This document shows positions 25,524 through 33,121 of a DNA stretch of 37,814 nucleotides, piece after piece. Source of the stretch: Clostridia bacterium (lineage in GTDB: Bacteria > Bacillota > Clostridia > UBA1212); NCBI GenBank assembly GCA_017444825.1, contig JAFSVU010000017.1, positions 1-37,814 on the forward strand, read 5' to 3'. Below the pieces are notes generated by a model, which saw nothing but the letters and a program-made list of their open reading frames with translations, was not told the DNA's origin and made no database searches. The stretch's first letter is position 1; every line of letters begins with the position of its first letter. Both the position numbers and the translations under genes were made by a program.

Positions 25524-26084
25524 TTACTGTCTGATGCCCTCGGGCAGGTTGGCGATTATGTACTCCTGAGCCTGAATGTCGTAAATGTTAACGTAATAGA
25601 TGTTTCCGTCGATTCCGACTCTCTCCTCGACCTTGATTCCCAGCTGCTCGCCACTCTCTGTGGGGCGCTTTGTAAGTCCGCCTGTCGGTCTCTCTTTTTC
25701 CTCCAGCAGTCCGATGCTGCTCAGCCACTCTGTAATGGCTCTGTAGTGGAGAGGCTTCATCGTTTCAAGATCTACAAGGGTATTGATCCTGTGGGTAAGT
25801 TCCGATATCGTGAGAGGTTCCTGTGAAAATTCGTACCTTGCAAGCTCGTCCGCAGTGATAGAAAATTCGGACTTTCTGGATGTCTTGCGTGTCGCAACTG
25901 ATCTCTGCTGATCATTATTCAAAAGGCCCTGCAGAATTCCCGATACATAAAAAAGGCAACGTGATATCTTTATATCGTTGAGCAGATCTGTTTCAGGCAC
26001 CGGCTCATTGGTAAGCGGATTCATTCCGTTGGCCATCTTGTCAATGTAACTCTTCGCATGTTTCAAAAGTTCTAAATCATTCAT
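25524..26084 (-). CDS. Conserved hypothetical protein
   Basis: A 186-residue soluble protein of unknown function. Its N-terminal 55 residues (AKSYIDKMANGMNPLTNEPV, then ISRCLFYVSGIL) resemble a domain I have seen in other Firmicutes proteins without assigned role. The middle (SELTHRINTLVDLETMKPLH, then AITEWLSSIGLLEE) looks like a winged-helix fold. The C-terminus is beta-rich (EERVGIDGNIYYVNIYDIQA). A nucleic-acid-binding role is possible but only a guess. The start ATG 26082-26084 is chosen as the conserved start; its ribosome site (GGGATT) is weak. A consensus promoter lies at 26136-26164. Confidence 0.75.
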   Translation of the reverse strand: MNDLELLKHAKSYIDKMANGMNPLTNEPVPETDLLNDIKISRCLFYVSGILQGLLNNDQQRSVATRKTSRKSEFSITADELARYEFSQEPLTISELTHRINTLVDLETMKPLHYRAITEWLSSIGLLEEKERPTGGLTKRPTESGEQLGIKVEERVGIDGNIYYVNIYDIQAQEYIIANLPEGIRQ

Positions 26085-26135
26085 TTCAATCCCGTCCAAT
26101 ATTTGAATTAAGGCTCTCAATGCCTACGCTAACAA

Positions 26136-26164
26136 ATTATATAAAAGTAATTCCCCCGGGTCAA
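26136..26164 (-). promoter_or_regulatory. Promoter of the conserved hypothetical gene
   Basis: On the minus strand TTGACC (26159-26164), exactly 17 bases, then TATAAT (26136-26141). It lies 52 bases upstream of the ATG. Confidence 0.75.
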
Positions 26165-26193
26165 GTAAAAAGTCCCGATTAACAAACATTTTT

Positions 26194-26232
26194 AAAAAAA
26201 ACAGGCTATTTAAAAGCCGTTTAAAAAACGGC
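26194..26232 (-). terminator. Terminator after the MutT gene
   Basis: On the minus strand GCCGTTT/AAACGGC forms a 7-base hairpin. It overlaps a GGCT/AGCC hairpin that is followed by TG and eight T (complement 26194-26201). The two hairpins share bases and may alternate. Confidence 0.65.
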
Positions 26233-26267
26233 CAATCATTTATCCGCCTGCATACGTCGATCCGGTT

Positions 26268-26663
26268 TCAGAGCACTTCCCGAATCCTTTCAAGCACCGA
26301 AATATCCGCAGGAAGCCACTTCACGCTGTACAGGTCGTCCTTTCCCAGCCAGGCGGATGCCTCGTGCTCTTTGAGGACAAGATCCCCGTTTTTGACCTTT
26401 GCCCAGTAGCATCTCATGTCAATGTGGTATTCAGGATAATCGTAATGAACCTCTTCCAGAAAGCTCTCTATTTCGATCTCAGCGCCAAGCTCCTCCCTTA
26501 TTTCACGCGCCAATGCCTCCTCCGGAGTCTCATTCCCTTCGATCTTTCCTCCCGGAAACTCCCACCAGTCCTTATAGTTTCCGTATCCCCGTTGTGTCGC
26601 AAATATTTGGTTGCTTTCATTACGCAGCACCGCCGCCACGACTTTTATCGACCGTTCAGACAA
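26268..26663 (-). CDS. mutT: Nudix hydrolase, MutT type
   Basis: A 131-residue Nudix enzyme of normal length. The Nudix box is complete: GGKIEGNETPEEALAREIRE continuing ELGAEI (about residues 38-62). FPGG before it and KWLPADI near the end are typical of 8-oxo-dGTP diphosphatases, which remove oxidised nucleotides. The start is a TTG (26661-26663) with AGAAGG seven bases upstream; no in-frame ATG is better placed. The heptamer-repeat block B lies just upstream, and a terminator follows. Confidence 0.92.
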   Translation of the reverse strand: MSERSIKVVAAVLRNESNQIFATQRGYGNYKDWWEFPGGKIEGNETPEEALAREIREELGAEIEIESFLEEVHYDYPEYHIDMRCYWAKVKNGDLVLKEHEASAWLGKDDLYSVKWLPADISVLERIREVL

Positions 26664-26681
26664 TTAATTACCTTCTTTTTT

Positions 26682-26856
26682 AACTATTACCTGTTACTTT
26701 TTCCCTGCGCGGAACTCCCTTCGCGCAGCGACCTCTTACCTCTTACCTATTACCTATTACCTATTACCTATTACCTACGCGACACTCCCTTCGCGCAGCG
26801 ACCTCTTACCTGTTACCTCTTACCTATTACCTCAGCGGCACCCCTTCGCGCAGCGT
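26682..26856. repeat. Intergenic heptamer repeat block B
   Basis: Heptamers TTACCTA, TTACCTC and TTACCTG in tandem (for example 26731-26775 and 26801-26833) alternate with three copies of a GC-rich module: about 26704-26730, 26776-26800 and 26833-26855. The first module is an inverted repeat, CTGCGCG/CGCGCAG around GAACTCCCTT. The block fills the whole gap between the zinc-ribbon gene and mutT. It is the same element type as block A (5819-6020). Confidence 0.9.
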
Positions 26857-26859
26857 CCC

Positions 26860-27261
26860 TCAAATAAACTCCTCCGGCCTCTTAAGCTCCTTGAAAAAGT
26901 GGAAGCTGAGCATCTTGTTGCAATACGGGCACTCTGCAGCACCCTCCTTGTATCCCTTGCGGCGCTTAAAATCAAAATAGCCGAAATCCACACGCCTCCC
27001 GCAGGAAACGCAATTGGTCGAGTAATACACCTTGGCTTTTTCGGCGACAAGCCTCCTGTTGTACTTTGTAACGTCTATCGCGTTCAGTATTCCCATGACC
27101 AAAAAACTGATGCCCATGATCGAAAGGATCAAACCAATGACCTCAAAGCAGACGACCACCGTTCCGACGTAATCAAGCTTGTAAAACAGTATCGGCATGG
27201 CTATACCCGAGGTCAGCAGCAATCCGCCCCACACAAGCAGTTCAATTCTCTTTCTCTTCAT
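26860..27261 (-). CDS. Two-helix membrane protein with zinc ribbon
   Basis: A 133-residue protein that I cannot assign to a named family. Two membrane helices (about residues 9-27 and 32-60) are followed by a cytoplasmic part with CVSC (84-87) and CPYC (111-114), four cysteines that should bind one zinc. The start is ATG 27259-27261, five bases after GGAGG; an ATG just before it is too close to that site. It lies 30 bases past ThpR and probably belongs to the same operon. Confidence 0.78.
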   Translation of the reverse strand: MKRKRIELLVWGGLLLTSGIAMPILFYKLDYVGTVVVCFEVIGLILSIMGISFLVMGILNAIDVTKYNRRLVAEKAKVYYSTNCVSCGRRVDFGYFDFKRRKGYKEGAAECPYCNKMLSFHFFKELKRPEEFI

Positions 27262-27291
27262 CATATCCTCCAAACAGCGGTCGGGACACTT

Positions 27292-27786
27292 CTATGCCCG
27301 TCCGATCTCGGTGTATTCGATCTCGCCGAGCCGGTTTCGCGCCGATTTCATCAAAGATATATAACCGACCTTCATGGCTCTGCTCTCCAGCGTCAGCTCA
27401 TCCGGCCTTCCGGTGACCTTTCGCGCAAGAGTGATGTGGGGATTAAAGGGTTTGAGATCGTATGGGATACCCGCATCGGCCAGCTTCTGTCTCAGTTTTG
27501 CAACGTATTTTTTCAGCTCATCCGGCACCTTCACCTTACCGCACAGAATATCGCCAAAGTAGCATATACCGCAGGTCTCGATCTCGAAAGGCTCATGGGG
27601 GATGCTCTTCATTATCCCGATGACGTCCGCAGGCTTCTCAAACTCCCCTATAAATGCGAGAGTGACATGCATATTCTTCATCGCGGTCATCCTGCCGCCA
27701 ATGCCCAGCGCCTCCGCGTCCTTCTGCGTTTTTACAAGCGCTTCCGTCAAATGGTCGTTCAGCCTTATCGCAATGAACAGTCTCAT
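27292..27786 (-). CDS. thpR: RNA 2',3'-cyclic phosphodiesterase (ThpR/LigT)
   Basis: A 164-residue 2H phosphoesterase. The two catalytic HxT motifs are HVTL (His40) and HITL (His117), at the usual spacing. MRLFIAIRLND at the N-terminus is also typical. The enzyme opens 2',3'-cyclic phosphate ends of RNA. An AAGGGGG lies 14 bases before the ATG, further than normal. It follows the alpha/beta hydrolase by 17 bases. Confidence 0.93.
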   Translation of the reverse strand: MRLFIAIRLNDHLTEALVKTQKDAEALGIGGRMTAMKNMHVTLAFIGEFEKPADVIGIMKSIPHEPFEIETCGICYFGDILCGKVKVPDELKKYVAKLRQKLADAGIPYDLKPFNPHITLARKVTGRPDELTLESRAMKVGYISLMKSARNRLGEIEYTEIGRA

Positions 27787-27803
27787 TAAGTTGCTTTTCC
27801 CCC

Positions 27804-28556
27804 TTACCGTGAACCGGTCTTTACAAAATCCGTAAACGCCCGCCTTGCCTCAGGCGTAAACTCCCCGTGGCGGCAGCCCTTCATCACCTCAAGGTAGACC
27901 TCATGGCCTTTTTTTCTCATCACTTCGACGTAAGCCTCGATCCCCTCGACAGGAAACAGCTGATCTTCTCCGTCGGCAGTTATGAAATACGGTATAAACG
28001 GCATGTTCTCCGTAAATGCGACCGGCGAAACACCGTCGATGGCATCGCCAATGGGTCCGTCCCCTCCCGCAAAAGTGCTCACCACAGTCCTTGGAATGTC
28101 GTCCTGCACGAACATGGAACCTCTCAGATCTATGCAGGGACACGTCACGGCGCAGGCAGTCACTTTATGCCTTGATTTAGCACAATATGTCAGACCTGCA
28201 AGGCCACCCATACTGCCGCCGGTGGATACAAGAGGCGTATCATCGCCAAGGCCGTATTTTTCTCTTAGCGCATCCACAATGAGGTCCGAAAACCTCACCG
28301 CCCCGCCGTTCATCCAGCTCCAGGGCCCCGCAAAAACATATGCAAGAACAAGCCCCGCGTCTGCAAGCTCCGCCGCATAATCGCCGCCGTAGGGAACCAT
28401 CTCAAGTGTTCCGCCAAGGCAGGAGCCCCCGCCCAGTCCCGGAAACTCGAGAACTATCCCCATTGGCGTGCCTTTAAGGTATTCCTCGTTTGTATTGCAG
28501 TAAAGACGGTAATTATTCCTGTTTATAAAATCTCTGTCTTCTCTGAAGTGCCCCAT
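27804..28556 (-). CDS. Alpha/beta-hydrolase, probable esterase
   Basis: A 250-residue hydrolase. The nucleophile elbow is GGSMGG (Ser115), the acid is Asp198 in TADGEDQLFP, and the base is His230 in CRHGEF, so the triad is complete. The oxyanion stretch is near EFPGLGGGS. No signal peptide. Since it starts four bases after a GH43-like gene, an acetyl- or feruloyl-type esterase acting on imported glycan fragments is a reasonable inference. Start ATG 28554-28556; the longer frame to 28622 overlaps the GH43-like gene and is rejected. The ribosome site is weak, so coupling to the upstream gene is likely. Confidence 0.85.
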   Translation of the reverse strand: MGHFREDRDFINRNNYRLYCNTNEEYLKGTPMGIVLEFPGLGGGSCLGGTLEMVPYGGDYAAELADAGLVLAYVFAGPWSWMNGGAVRFSDLIVDALREKYGLGDDTPLVSTGGSMGGLAGLTYCAKSRHKVTACAVTCPCIDLRGSMFVQDDIPRTVVSTFAGGDGPIGDAIDGVSPVAFTENMPFIPYFITADGEDQLFPVEGIEAYVEVMRKKGHEVYLEVMKGCRHGEFTPEARRAFTDFVKTGSR

Positions 28557-28560
28557 GCGG

Positions 28561-29625
28561 TTACTCGTAATCCTCGATCCTCCACTCGTCGAACCAGTCG
28601 ATATACCCCATTTCACCGTCAAATCTGAAAGGAAGCCAAACGTAGTTCGCCTCCCGTGTCTTCTCCTTGGGGATCCTCTTCATGACCTCGTTTGCGAACT
28701 CCAGTTCCTCCTTCGAAGCGACTCCCGAGAAATGAGCGGCATACATTTTCTCGTAATCTTCATACGGAAGATCCATAGCCTCAGGCATCCATCGGTCTCC
28801 CAAAGCAATGTAAAGATCTTTCTTGCCCGGAACCTTGAAAACACTGGATATCTGGCTGTGGAAGGAAGTCATGGACTTGTCTCCGGGATGGGGATTTCCA
28901 AGAACCTTGTATGGGCCGTGCCAGCTGTCGGCCACCGCAAGCTCCGAAGGATTGGGAAGGTAGCCCGTGGTCCCGGACGTGACGAGATAATGCTTAAAAT
29001 TCCTGTAAAAATGGGAAGTTGCCTCTCTTACGTAAGGCGGATAAGGGTGGGGAAAATGAGTGGTGTAATAGCCCGTTACGCCCGTATAGTCGTCGGTAAG
29101 ATCTGCGCATATCGTCTCCGAGTGCACACGCTCAAAATAGTAATATGCCTTTCCGTCCGGCGCCACCGCAAGGTCAAAATCTCCCGCATCCATGTTGAGG
29201 GGTCTCACACCCTCCCGTGCCACCGTGTAAGGGCCTGTCAGGCTGTCCGCTGTAAGGACCGTCTCGTCCTGCTCTCCGTTCCTGTGCATGATCTTGCACC
29301 AGCACACGAATTTTTTCGTGCGGCGGTTATATATGATATGGGGCCTGTCCATCATCGAATGGGGATTGAGACCCGATTCCTCATTTTCGAGATCCGGCGG
29401 AATTATGAGGCCCAGGTCCTCCCAGTTGTAAAGGTCGTCGGACACATAGCATCTCACACCCCAATGCCAGATACCCTTCGCGGGATCCGTAAATTCCTTG
29501 TTTTCTCCGTACCAGTAGTACCTGCCGTCAAGAAACATCAGGGAGCCTCCGTGGGCCTGGATCCGTTTGCCCTCAGTGTCGAGCCAAACCTCGCCGGGAT
29601 GAAAACTGCTGTACCTCTTTTCCAT
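28561..29625 (-). CDS. GH43-like glycoside hydrolase
   Basis: A 354-residue five-bladed-propeller enzyme of the GH43 type. WLDTEGKRIQAHGG (Asp16 as likely base), GRYYWYGENKE, CYVSDDLYNWEDLG, RPHIIYNRRTKKFVCW and GPYKVLGNPHP are features of the subgroup annotated as beta-1,3-galactan or arabinoside-active. No signal peptide from the chosen start, ATG 29623-29625, which has AAAGGA upstream; the frame to 29709 lacks one. It heads the minus-strand series with the esterase, ThpR and the zinc-ribbon protein. Confidence 0.85.
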   Translation of the reverse strand: MEKRYSSFHPGEVWLDTEGKRIQAHGGSLMFLDGRYYWYGENKEFTDPAKGIWHWGVRCYVSDDLYNWEDLGLIIPPDLENEESGLNPHSMMDRPHIIYNRRTKKFVCWCKIMHRNGEQDETVLTADSLTGPYTVAREGVRPLNMDAGDFDLAVAPDGKAYYYFERVHSETICADLTDDYTGVTGYYTTHFPHPYPPYVREATSHFYRNFKHYLVTSGTTGYLPNPSELAVADSWHGPYKVLGNPHPGDKSMTSFHSQISSVFKVPGKKDLYIALGDRWMPEAMDLPYEDYEKMYAAHFSGVASKEELEFANEVMKRIPKEKTREANYVWLPFRFDGEMGYIDWFDEWRIEDYE

Positions 29626-29801
29626 GTTCAATAGGTCCTTTCCAAAAACATCGCAAAGCCCTCCGGCGTCCCTTCGCCAAGGCCAAACGAACAGTTCATC
29701 TTTGATCACCCAAATGATACACCAAATCCCCGTTTTTTTCTACCGGAAATCAGGTTTCTTTTCCTGCAAAATGTGTTAAAATGGATATGTTAAATATTAC
29801 T

Positions 29802-29821
29802 TCCCTCTGTTTGAAGGGAAA
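29802..29821 (+). other. Leader hairpin before the membrane protein gene
   Basis: TTCCCT and AGGGAA form a 6-base stem with an 8-base loop, about 25 bases before the ATG at 29846. Just upstream are TGTTAAA repeats and a TAAAAT that may be a -10 box. No good -35 was found. Confidence 0.35.
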
Positions 29822-29845
29822 CGGTCGCGAAAGGAGTCAATCAAT

Positions 29846-30745
29846 ATGAACGGTACAGAAAGAACCGATAAGATCCGGATATTGTTCGCCATTTTGTTTT
29901 TCGGCCTTGCAACCATCGGGATCGCAATATTTTTTCAAAACATAAAAGCATCTTTCAGCGGTATCACAAATGCGGTCTTCACGTTATTCTTTGACGGATA
30001 TATGGCTGTTACAGCGCTGGCTGTATTTCTCGGCATCCGCCTACTCGTAAAACAAGACGCTTCTGTGGAAAGATTCGGCTTTATCGCCGGTATTCTTTTT
30101 ATCGCATATTCCCTGTCCTGGGCTGACAGTCTGGCATTGACGAGCAAGCTGGCCATTGACAATATCATAGACTGGACCGGTGTCAAATTCGATTTCTCGT
30201 TTATGTCGCTTCTGTTTCTGGGAACAGGTGTCCTCCTGGTGGTAAAGCCTCTTCGCAACAAACTGAAGAGATTCCTGGGCATCATTTTCTCCGGCGTATT
30301 TGCCACCGCGATATTCATCACCCTTACGAAGTTTCTCATAAACACCATTGCATCTCTGGTGGACAGGACCATCGGGGTTTCGTTCTTCTTCAATCTCTGG
30401 ACGGCAACGATCGCTTCCGCGTCATACGCCTGCGTCATCGCCCTCCTGCTCCCCCAGCTTTTCGTCGCCAAGGCAAACTCCTTCACAAGGAAGATCTGGT
30501 TCGTGCCTGCATTGGTTTATGTTTCGGGCGGACCCTTCGCCAGGGTCTTAAGCACCCTCACCGGCAGAGGCCTGCTGAGGACGGATATCCAGAGCTATTT
30601 CGATCTGTTTTCATTGTCATTCGTAATGGCCCTGCTCATATTCGGTTACTGGTGCGCTTATAACGATGACCTTCTCCACGGTTTCCCCTTCCGCAGGAAA
30701 GCGACCGTGACCAATGACACCTGGGACAGCGTGGTGAACGATTGA
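29846..30745 (+). CDS. Integral membrane protein of unknown function
   Basis: A 299-residue very hydrophobic protein with about eight predicted membrane helices, roughly at residues 12-31, 40-62, 75-95, 117-136, 143-165, 178-205, 222-240 and 250-268. The C-terminal tail is short and polar. I recognise no transporter signature or catalytic motif. The ATG has AAAGGAG nine bases upstream, and the gene stands alone on the plus strand between two minus-strand units, with a terminator at 30777-30815. Confidence 0.8.
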   Translation: MNGTERTDKIRILFAILFFGLATIGIAIFFQNIKASFSGITNAVFTLFFDGYMAVTALAVFLGIRLLVKQDASVERFGFIAGILFIAYSLSWADSLALTSKLAIDNIIDWTGVKFDFSFMSLLFLGTGVLLVVKPLRNKLKRFLGIIFSGVFATAIFITLTKFLINTIASLVDRTIGVSFFFNLWTATIASASYACVIALLLPQLFVAKANSFTRKIWFVPALVYVSGGPFARVLSTLTGRGLLRTDIQSYFDLFSLSFVMALLIFGYWCAYNDDLLHGFPFRRKATVTNDTWDSVVND

Positions 30746-30776
30746 CCGCCAAAACTATAAAATCAAATTTAGACAG

Positions 30777-30815
30777 TTTACGCCGCAGGGTTTGATCTCC
30801 GCGGCGTAAATCATT
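30777..30815. terminator. Terminator between convergent genes
   Basis: TTTACGCCGC (30777-30786) and GCGGCGTAAA (30801-30810) form a perfect 10-base stem with a 14-base loop. TCATTTT follows on the plus strand. The minus-strand tail is poorer, so it may serve the membrane protein gene better than the SDR gene. Confidence 0.75.
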
Positions 30816-30825
30816 TTAACGGAAG

Positions 30826-31614
30826 TCAGCTTCTGTCGATGCCTCCCAGCTTGTTGACCTTTACCAGCCAGTCGCCAAGGGCTGGACTGACCGCGTCGGC
30901 CCACGTGAGAAGGTGGCACGAAAAATACGGTACCAGCATTTCCTTCTTTTTCTTCAGCACGGATTTGATTACAGCTTTTGCTACGATATCCGGACTGAAT
31001 TTGGGTGTGATCTTCGGACATTCAACGTCTGTTATCATGTCGGTGTCGACGCGCGCGGGGCATATAATGCCCACGTGGATACCGTCCGCTTTCAGTTCCT
31101 GTCTGAGGACCTGGAAGAACCCGTTCATGGCAAATTTCGACCCTACGTATGCCCCGTCCGGAGGAACTCCTTTTTTACCGTCCATCGAGCATGTCGCAAC
31201 TATCGAGCCACACTTTTTAGCGGTAAAATAGGGAAGCGCAGCATAGACTGTGTTCAGCGTTCCAAAGTAGTTCACCTCTGTGACACGCCTGATCTCATCA
31301 AGTGTGAGCTCCTTTGCGGGGCAGCGCAGATAAACTCCTGCGTTGCAGTAAATAACGTCCAGTCCGCCCAGCTCTTCTATCGCTTTTTCAACAGCTTTTT
31401 TGATTCCTTCCGCATCGGTCACATCCGCTTCAAGTACCACCGCTTTCCTTCCCAGAGCTCTGATCTCCCCGGCGACGCTCTCAAGCTTTTCCCTTCTTCT
31501 GGCAATGATCGCAACGTCGGCGCCCTCCCTCGCCATCATGATGGCGGTTGCCCTTCCGATACCGCTGGAAGCGCCGGTTATAGCCACTTTTTTATCAAGC
31601 ATTTTCTGTTTCAT
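30826..31614 (-). CDS. Short-chain dehydrogenase/reductase
   Basis: A 262-residue classical SDR. The nucleotide site is TGASSGIG (13-20), with RRR after the second strand suggesting NADP preference. NAG (91-93), Ser143, Tyr156 and Lys160 give the catalytic set. The C-terminal LLTWADAVSPALGDWLVKV hints at a membrane-associated end as in lipid-type SDRs. The substrate is unknown. The ATG has GGAGG five bases upstream, and a promoter lies at 31659-31687. Confidence 0.93.
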   Translation of the reverse strand: MKQKMLDKKVAITGASSGIGRATAIMMAREGADVAIIARRREKLESVAGEIRALGRKAVVLEADVTDAEGIKKAVEKAIEELGGLDVIYCNAGVYLRCPAKELTLDEIRRVTEVNYFGTLNTVYAALPYFTAKKCGSIVATCSMDGKKGVPPDGAYVGSKFAMNGFFQVLRQELKADGIHVGIICPARVDTDMITDVECPKITPKFSPDIVAKAVIKSVLKKKKEMLVPYFSCHLLTWADAVSPALGDWLVKVNKLGGIDRS

Positions 31615-31658
31615 AAATACCTCCGCACCCGCGCAGCGGGTCTGTCATTACTGTTTCA

Positions 31659-31687
31659 ATGATAAAAGCTTTGGGCCGGTTTTTCAA
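31659..31687 (-). promoter_or_regulatory. Promoter of the SDR gene
   Basis: On the minus strand TTGAAA (31682-31687), 17 bases, then TATCAT (31659-31664). A short ACCCGC/GCGGGT hairpin lies in the leader before the ribosome site. Confidence 0.55.
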
Positions 31688-31738
31688 GTGTGATTAAAGG
31701 ATCGCAACAGAGTTTAACCTGCTGAGGCCGGGCAGCAT

Positions 31739-33019
31739 TCAGGTCCCGTCCGCATTTTTCAGGAGCATTTCAATAACGTCCTTAGGGAGTATGATGTAAT
31801 CTCCGGAGGGATTTAACATGATCCCGCTTATCTCTTCCATCTTTGCCACAGTCTCGAAGAATCTTTTCATGCTGCAGCATATCACCCGCACGTCCTCTTC
31901 TTTGCTCAGTTCTTCAACGGTTGTAAAAGCCACTATATATTTACCGTTGTCTTCGGTATCGACAGATTCCATGCGGTACGTCACATCACGTCTTATCGAG
32001 AAAATCTCGCCTATATCGACGTTGCTTGAAAGCGCTATTATCTCGTTTCCTTCATTGGCCTCATACACCGGAACAAAAATATCCGCTCCGTCTGCGATTC
32101 TCTTCGATATGACGCCAAAGAGAGTCAGAAGCGAATCATTTGTCTTCTGTTCAAAAAAATCATTCGCAGCCTCCCCGATAAATTCATTATATCGAAAGTT
32201 TCCCGGCCGCACCGTCACGACCTCGTCTCTGGCATCGTCAAATTTCGCAAGAACTATGGTGAAACTGTCGGGAATACGTGCAATGCATTCATCCTTAATA
32301 TTTCCGGGTATGCCGTAAAAAGCCTCTGCGATGCTCCCGGCTATGCAGGTCAGCGTGTCACAGTCCCCTCCCAGCGAGACGGCAGTCCTTATAACGTCCT
32401 CAAAGTCCTCGCCTTCAAGGAATGCGGTTATAGCCTCGGGGACGGTCTCCCGGCATGACTCCACGTGGAAATATCCGGGCCTTATCTCATCACAGGTCCT
32501 CGACAGATCGTAATGAAACTCTTTCTCGATATATTCTTTGATCTCAGCCTTGGTCTTCCCTTTTCTTGCGAGAAATATCGCACTGGCGACCGATTCCGCG
32601 CCTTTTATCCCCTCCGGATGATTATGGGTGACGCGGGCGGTGAGTCTCGCGTAATGTCTGGTCTCTTCAAGGGTCTTGTACAGCCATCCTGCGGACGAAA
32701 CACGCATCGCGGATCCGTTTCCAAAACTATTATACGGCGGCATGGGCTCTTCCGAGAAAAGCCATTTTATGAATCTCCCGCCGTACCCTGCGTCAGGGTA
32801 TTCTCTGCCCCGGCGCCGCATCGACGCTATTAGTTCGTCGGTTACTTCCCTGTCCGTCTTTCCGATGGTCTTTATGAGAGCCTCCGCCACCGCCACGGTC
32901 ATGACCGAGTCGTCCGTAAAATGGGACTTTTGGGAAAACATCGGAAAATCCTTTGTCTTATCACCTCTGTCGAACTCGTAAGGCGAGCCGACTATGTCTC
33001 CGATAATTGCTCCTATCAT
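31739..33019 (-). CDS. ADP-ribosylglycohydrolase fused to an SseB domain
   Basis: A 426-residue protein. Residues 1 to about 245 are an ADP-ribosylglycohydrolase (DraG type): GDIVGSPYEF, FTDDSVMTVAVAEALI with metal-binding Asp residues, and GGDCDTLTCIAGSIAEAFYG with the second metal site. Such enzymes remove ADP-ribose from proteins or small molecules. From about residue 290 an SseB-like domain follows (DIFVPVYEA, IVAFTTVEELSKEEDV, SGIMLNPSGDYIILP). The start is ATG 33017-33019, nine bases after GGAGG; the frame to 33097 has none. It lies 102 bases after the macrodomain gene, so it is probably in the same unit. Confidence 0.92.
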   Translation of the reverse strand: MIGAIIGDIVGSPYEFDRGDKTKDFPMFSQKSHFTDDSVMTVAVAEALIKTIGKTDREVTDELIASMRRRGREYPDAGYGGRFIKWLFSEEPMPPYNSFGNGSAMRVSSAGWLYKTLEETRHYARLTARVTHNHPEGIKGAESVASAIFLARKGKTKAEIKEYIEKEFHYDLSRTCDEIRPGYFHVESCRETVPEAITAFLEGEDFEDVIRTAVSLGGDCDTLTCIAGSIAEAFYGIPGNIKDECIARIPDSFTIVLAKFDDARDEVVTVRPGNFRYNEFIGEAANDFFEQKTNDSLLTLFGVISKRIADGADIFVPVYEANEGNEIIALSSNVDIGEIFSIRRDVTYRMESVDTEDNGKYIVAFTTVEELSKEEDVRVICCSMKRFFETVAKMEEISGIMLNPSGDYIILPKDVIEMLLKNADGT

Positions 33020-33079
33020 ACAAAAGCACCTCCTGTTTTTTGATCGTCTCCATTGTACGTCAAACTCCGGGAGGTGTGG

Positions 33080-33096
33080 TCGCCTGCCGGGCGACA
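33080..33096 (-). other. Short hairpin between macrodomain and glycohydrolase genes
   Basis: GTCGCC and GGCGAC form a 6-base stem with a 5-base loop in the 102-base gap. No T-run follows, so it need not end transcription. Confidence 0.35.
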
Positions 33097-33121
33097 ATTT
33101 GCATTGGTTACGGGCAGTCCG

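Noticed and set aside
26364-26867. Open frame with a repeating Tyr-Leu-Leu-Pro-Ile-Thr peptide
   Set aside because: The peptide is only the translation of the TTACCTA heptamers; the rest is antisense to mutT.
28555-29634. A 359-residue plus-strand open frame
   Set aside because: Antisense to the GH43-like gene across nearly its whole length; no domain or ribosome site.
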